From: Leisingera sp. M658
GTDB lineage: Bacteria; Pseudomonadota; Alphaproteobacteria; Rhodobacterales; Rhodobacteraceae
NCBI RefSeq assembly: GCF_025144145.1
Contig: NZ_CP083548.1
Span: forward strand, 1 to 64,000
DNA: 64,000 nt
Direction: 5' to 3'
This document shows positions 63,968-64,000 of this stretch, in pieces. The notes beneath the pieces are model-generated. The model had not been told where the DNA came from. It did not search any database and worked only from the letters and a program-made list of their open reading frames with translations. How positions within the stretch are numbered: position 1 is the first letter of the stretch; every line of letters begins with the position of its first letter. A program made the translations under genes and the position numbers.

Positions 63968-64000
63968 CTTAGCCGCCTGCGCTGAAGAAGTCCAGCCGCG
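63968..64000 (-). CDS. Possible C-terminal end of a gene running off the right edge
   Basis: A minus-strand frame entering from the right edge ends at TAA 63970-63968, with last residues RLDFFSAGG. Only ten codons are visible, so it cannot be identified; it might belong to the same iron-uptake locus. Confidence 0.25.

Overview
The window looks like a chromosomal or large-plasmid segment of a marine alphaproteobacterium of the Roseobacter group (Leisingera/Phaeobacter/Ruegeria-like). This is inferred from GC-rich coding DNA, a TRAP transporter next to a dimethylformamidase-like enzyme, an ectABC-ask operon with a MarR regulator, an mdeRAB-type methionine degradation operon, and a large RTX-repeat exoprotein. 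No rRNA, tRNA or CRISPR array is visible.

Layout. 1-175: N-terminus of a secreted or membrane protein running off the left edge. 0.4-3.6 kb: PhnD-like binding protein and a hybrid sensor kinase. 3.7-6.9 kb: zur-znuC-znuB facing znuA (zinc uptake). 7.0-13.0 kb: FAD amine oxidase, ALDH7-type dehydrogenase, two LysR regulators and an aminotransferase, resembling pipecolate/lysine catabolism. 13.0-15.5 kb: a one-polypeptide adenylation domain, carrier and membrane acyltransferase. 16.0-20.5 kb: a 1480-residue RTX/LamG-like protein with a 1584-bp internal tandem duplication.

20.5-50 kb is a mosaic accessory region. It holds a dead IS481 element, serine-resolvase repeats, a serine beta-lactamase-like protein and several LysR genes. 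It also holds a TRAP transporter with a dimethylformamidase-like enzyme, and an unusual TniQ/TniB module whose first gene joins a serine recombinase to what looks like the C-terminus of a TniA transposase. Next come a broken IS1182/IS5-like transposase, a 1324-bp element with 140-bp inverted repeats carrying a LysE exporter, and an IS110 fragment fused to half a pirin gene. Two clusters of quinone/electrophile-defence genes follow (pirins, isochorismatase-like hydrolases, a glutathionyl-hydroquinone reductase, an MhqO-MhqD-like fusion, a hemerythrin).

50-64 kb is conserved metabolism: ectR-ectABC-ask (ectoine), a MocR-type regulator lacking the PLP lysine, mdeR-mdeA-mdeB (methionine to methanethiol plus 2-oxobutyrate and onward), and a siderophore-type ABC importer on the minus strand.

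Main surprises: (1) the recombinase/TniA-tail fusion with a TniB whose Walker A lysine is replaced; (2) a 42-bp two-hairpin micro-element inserted into two unrelated transposase genes, with a compensatory base change in its stem; (3) the transposase-less LysE element; (4) a resolvase-linked repeat present three times, one copy ending inside the loop of a nested palindrome; (5) several single-base homopolymer frameshifts clustered in 0.8-5.1 kb, which may be assembly errors.
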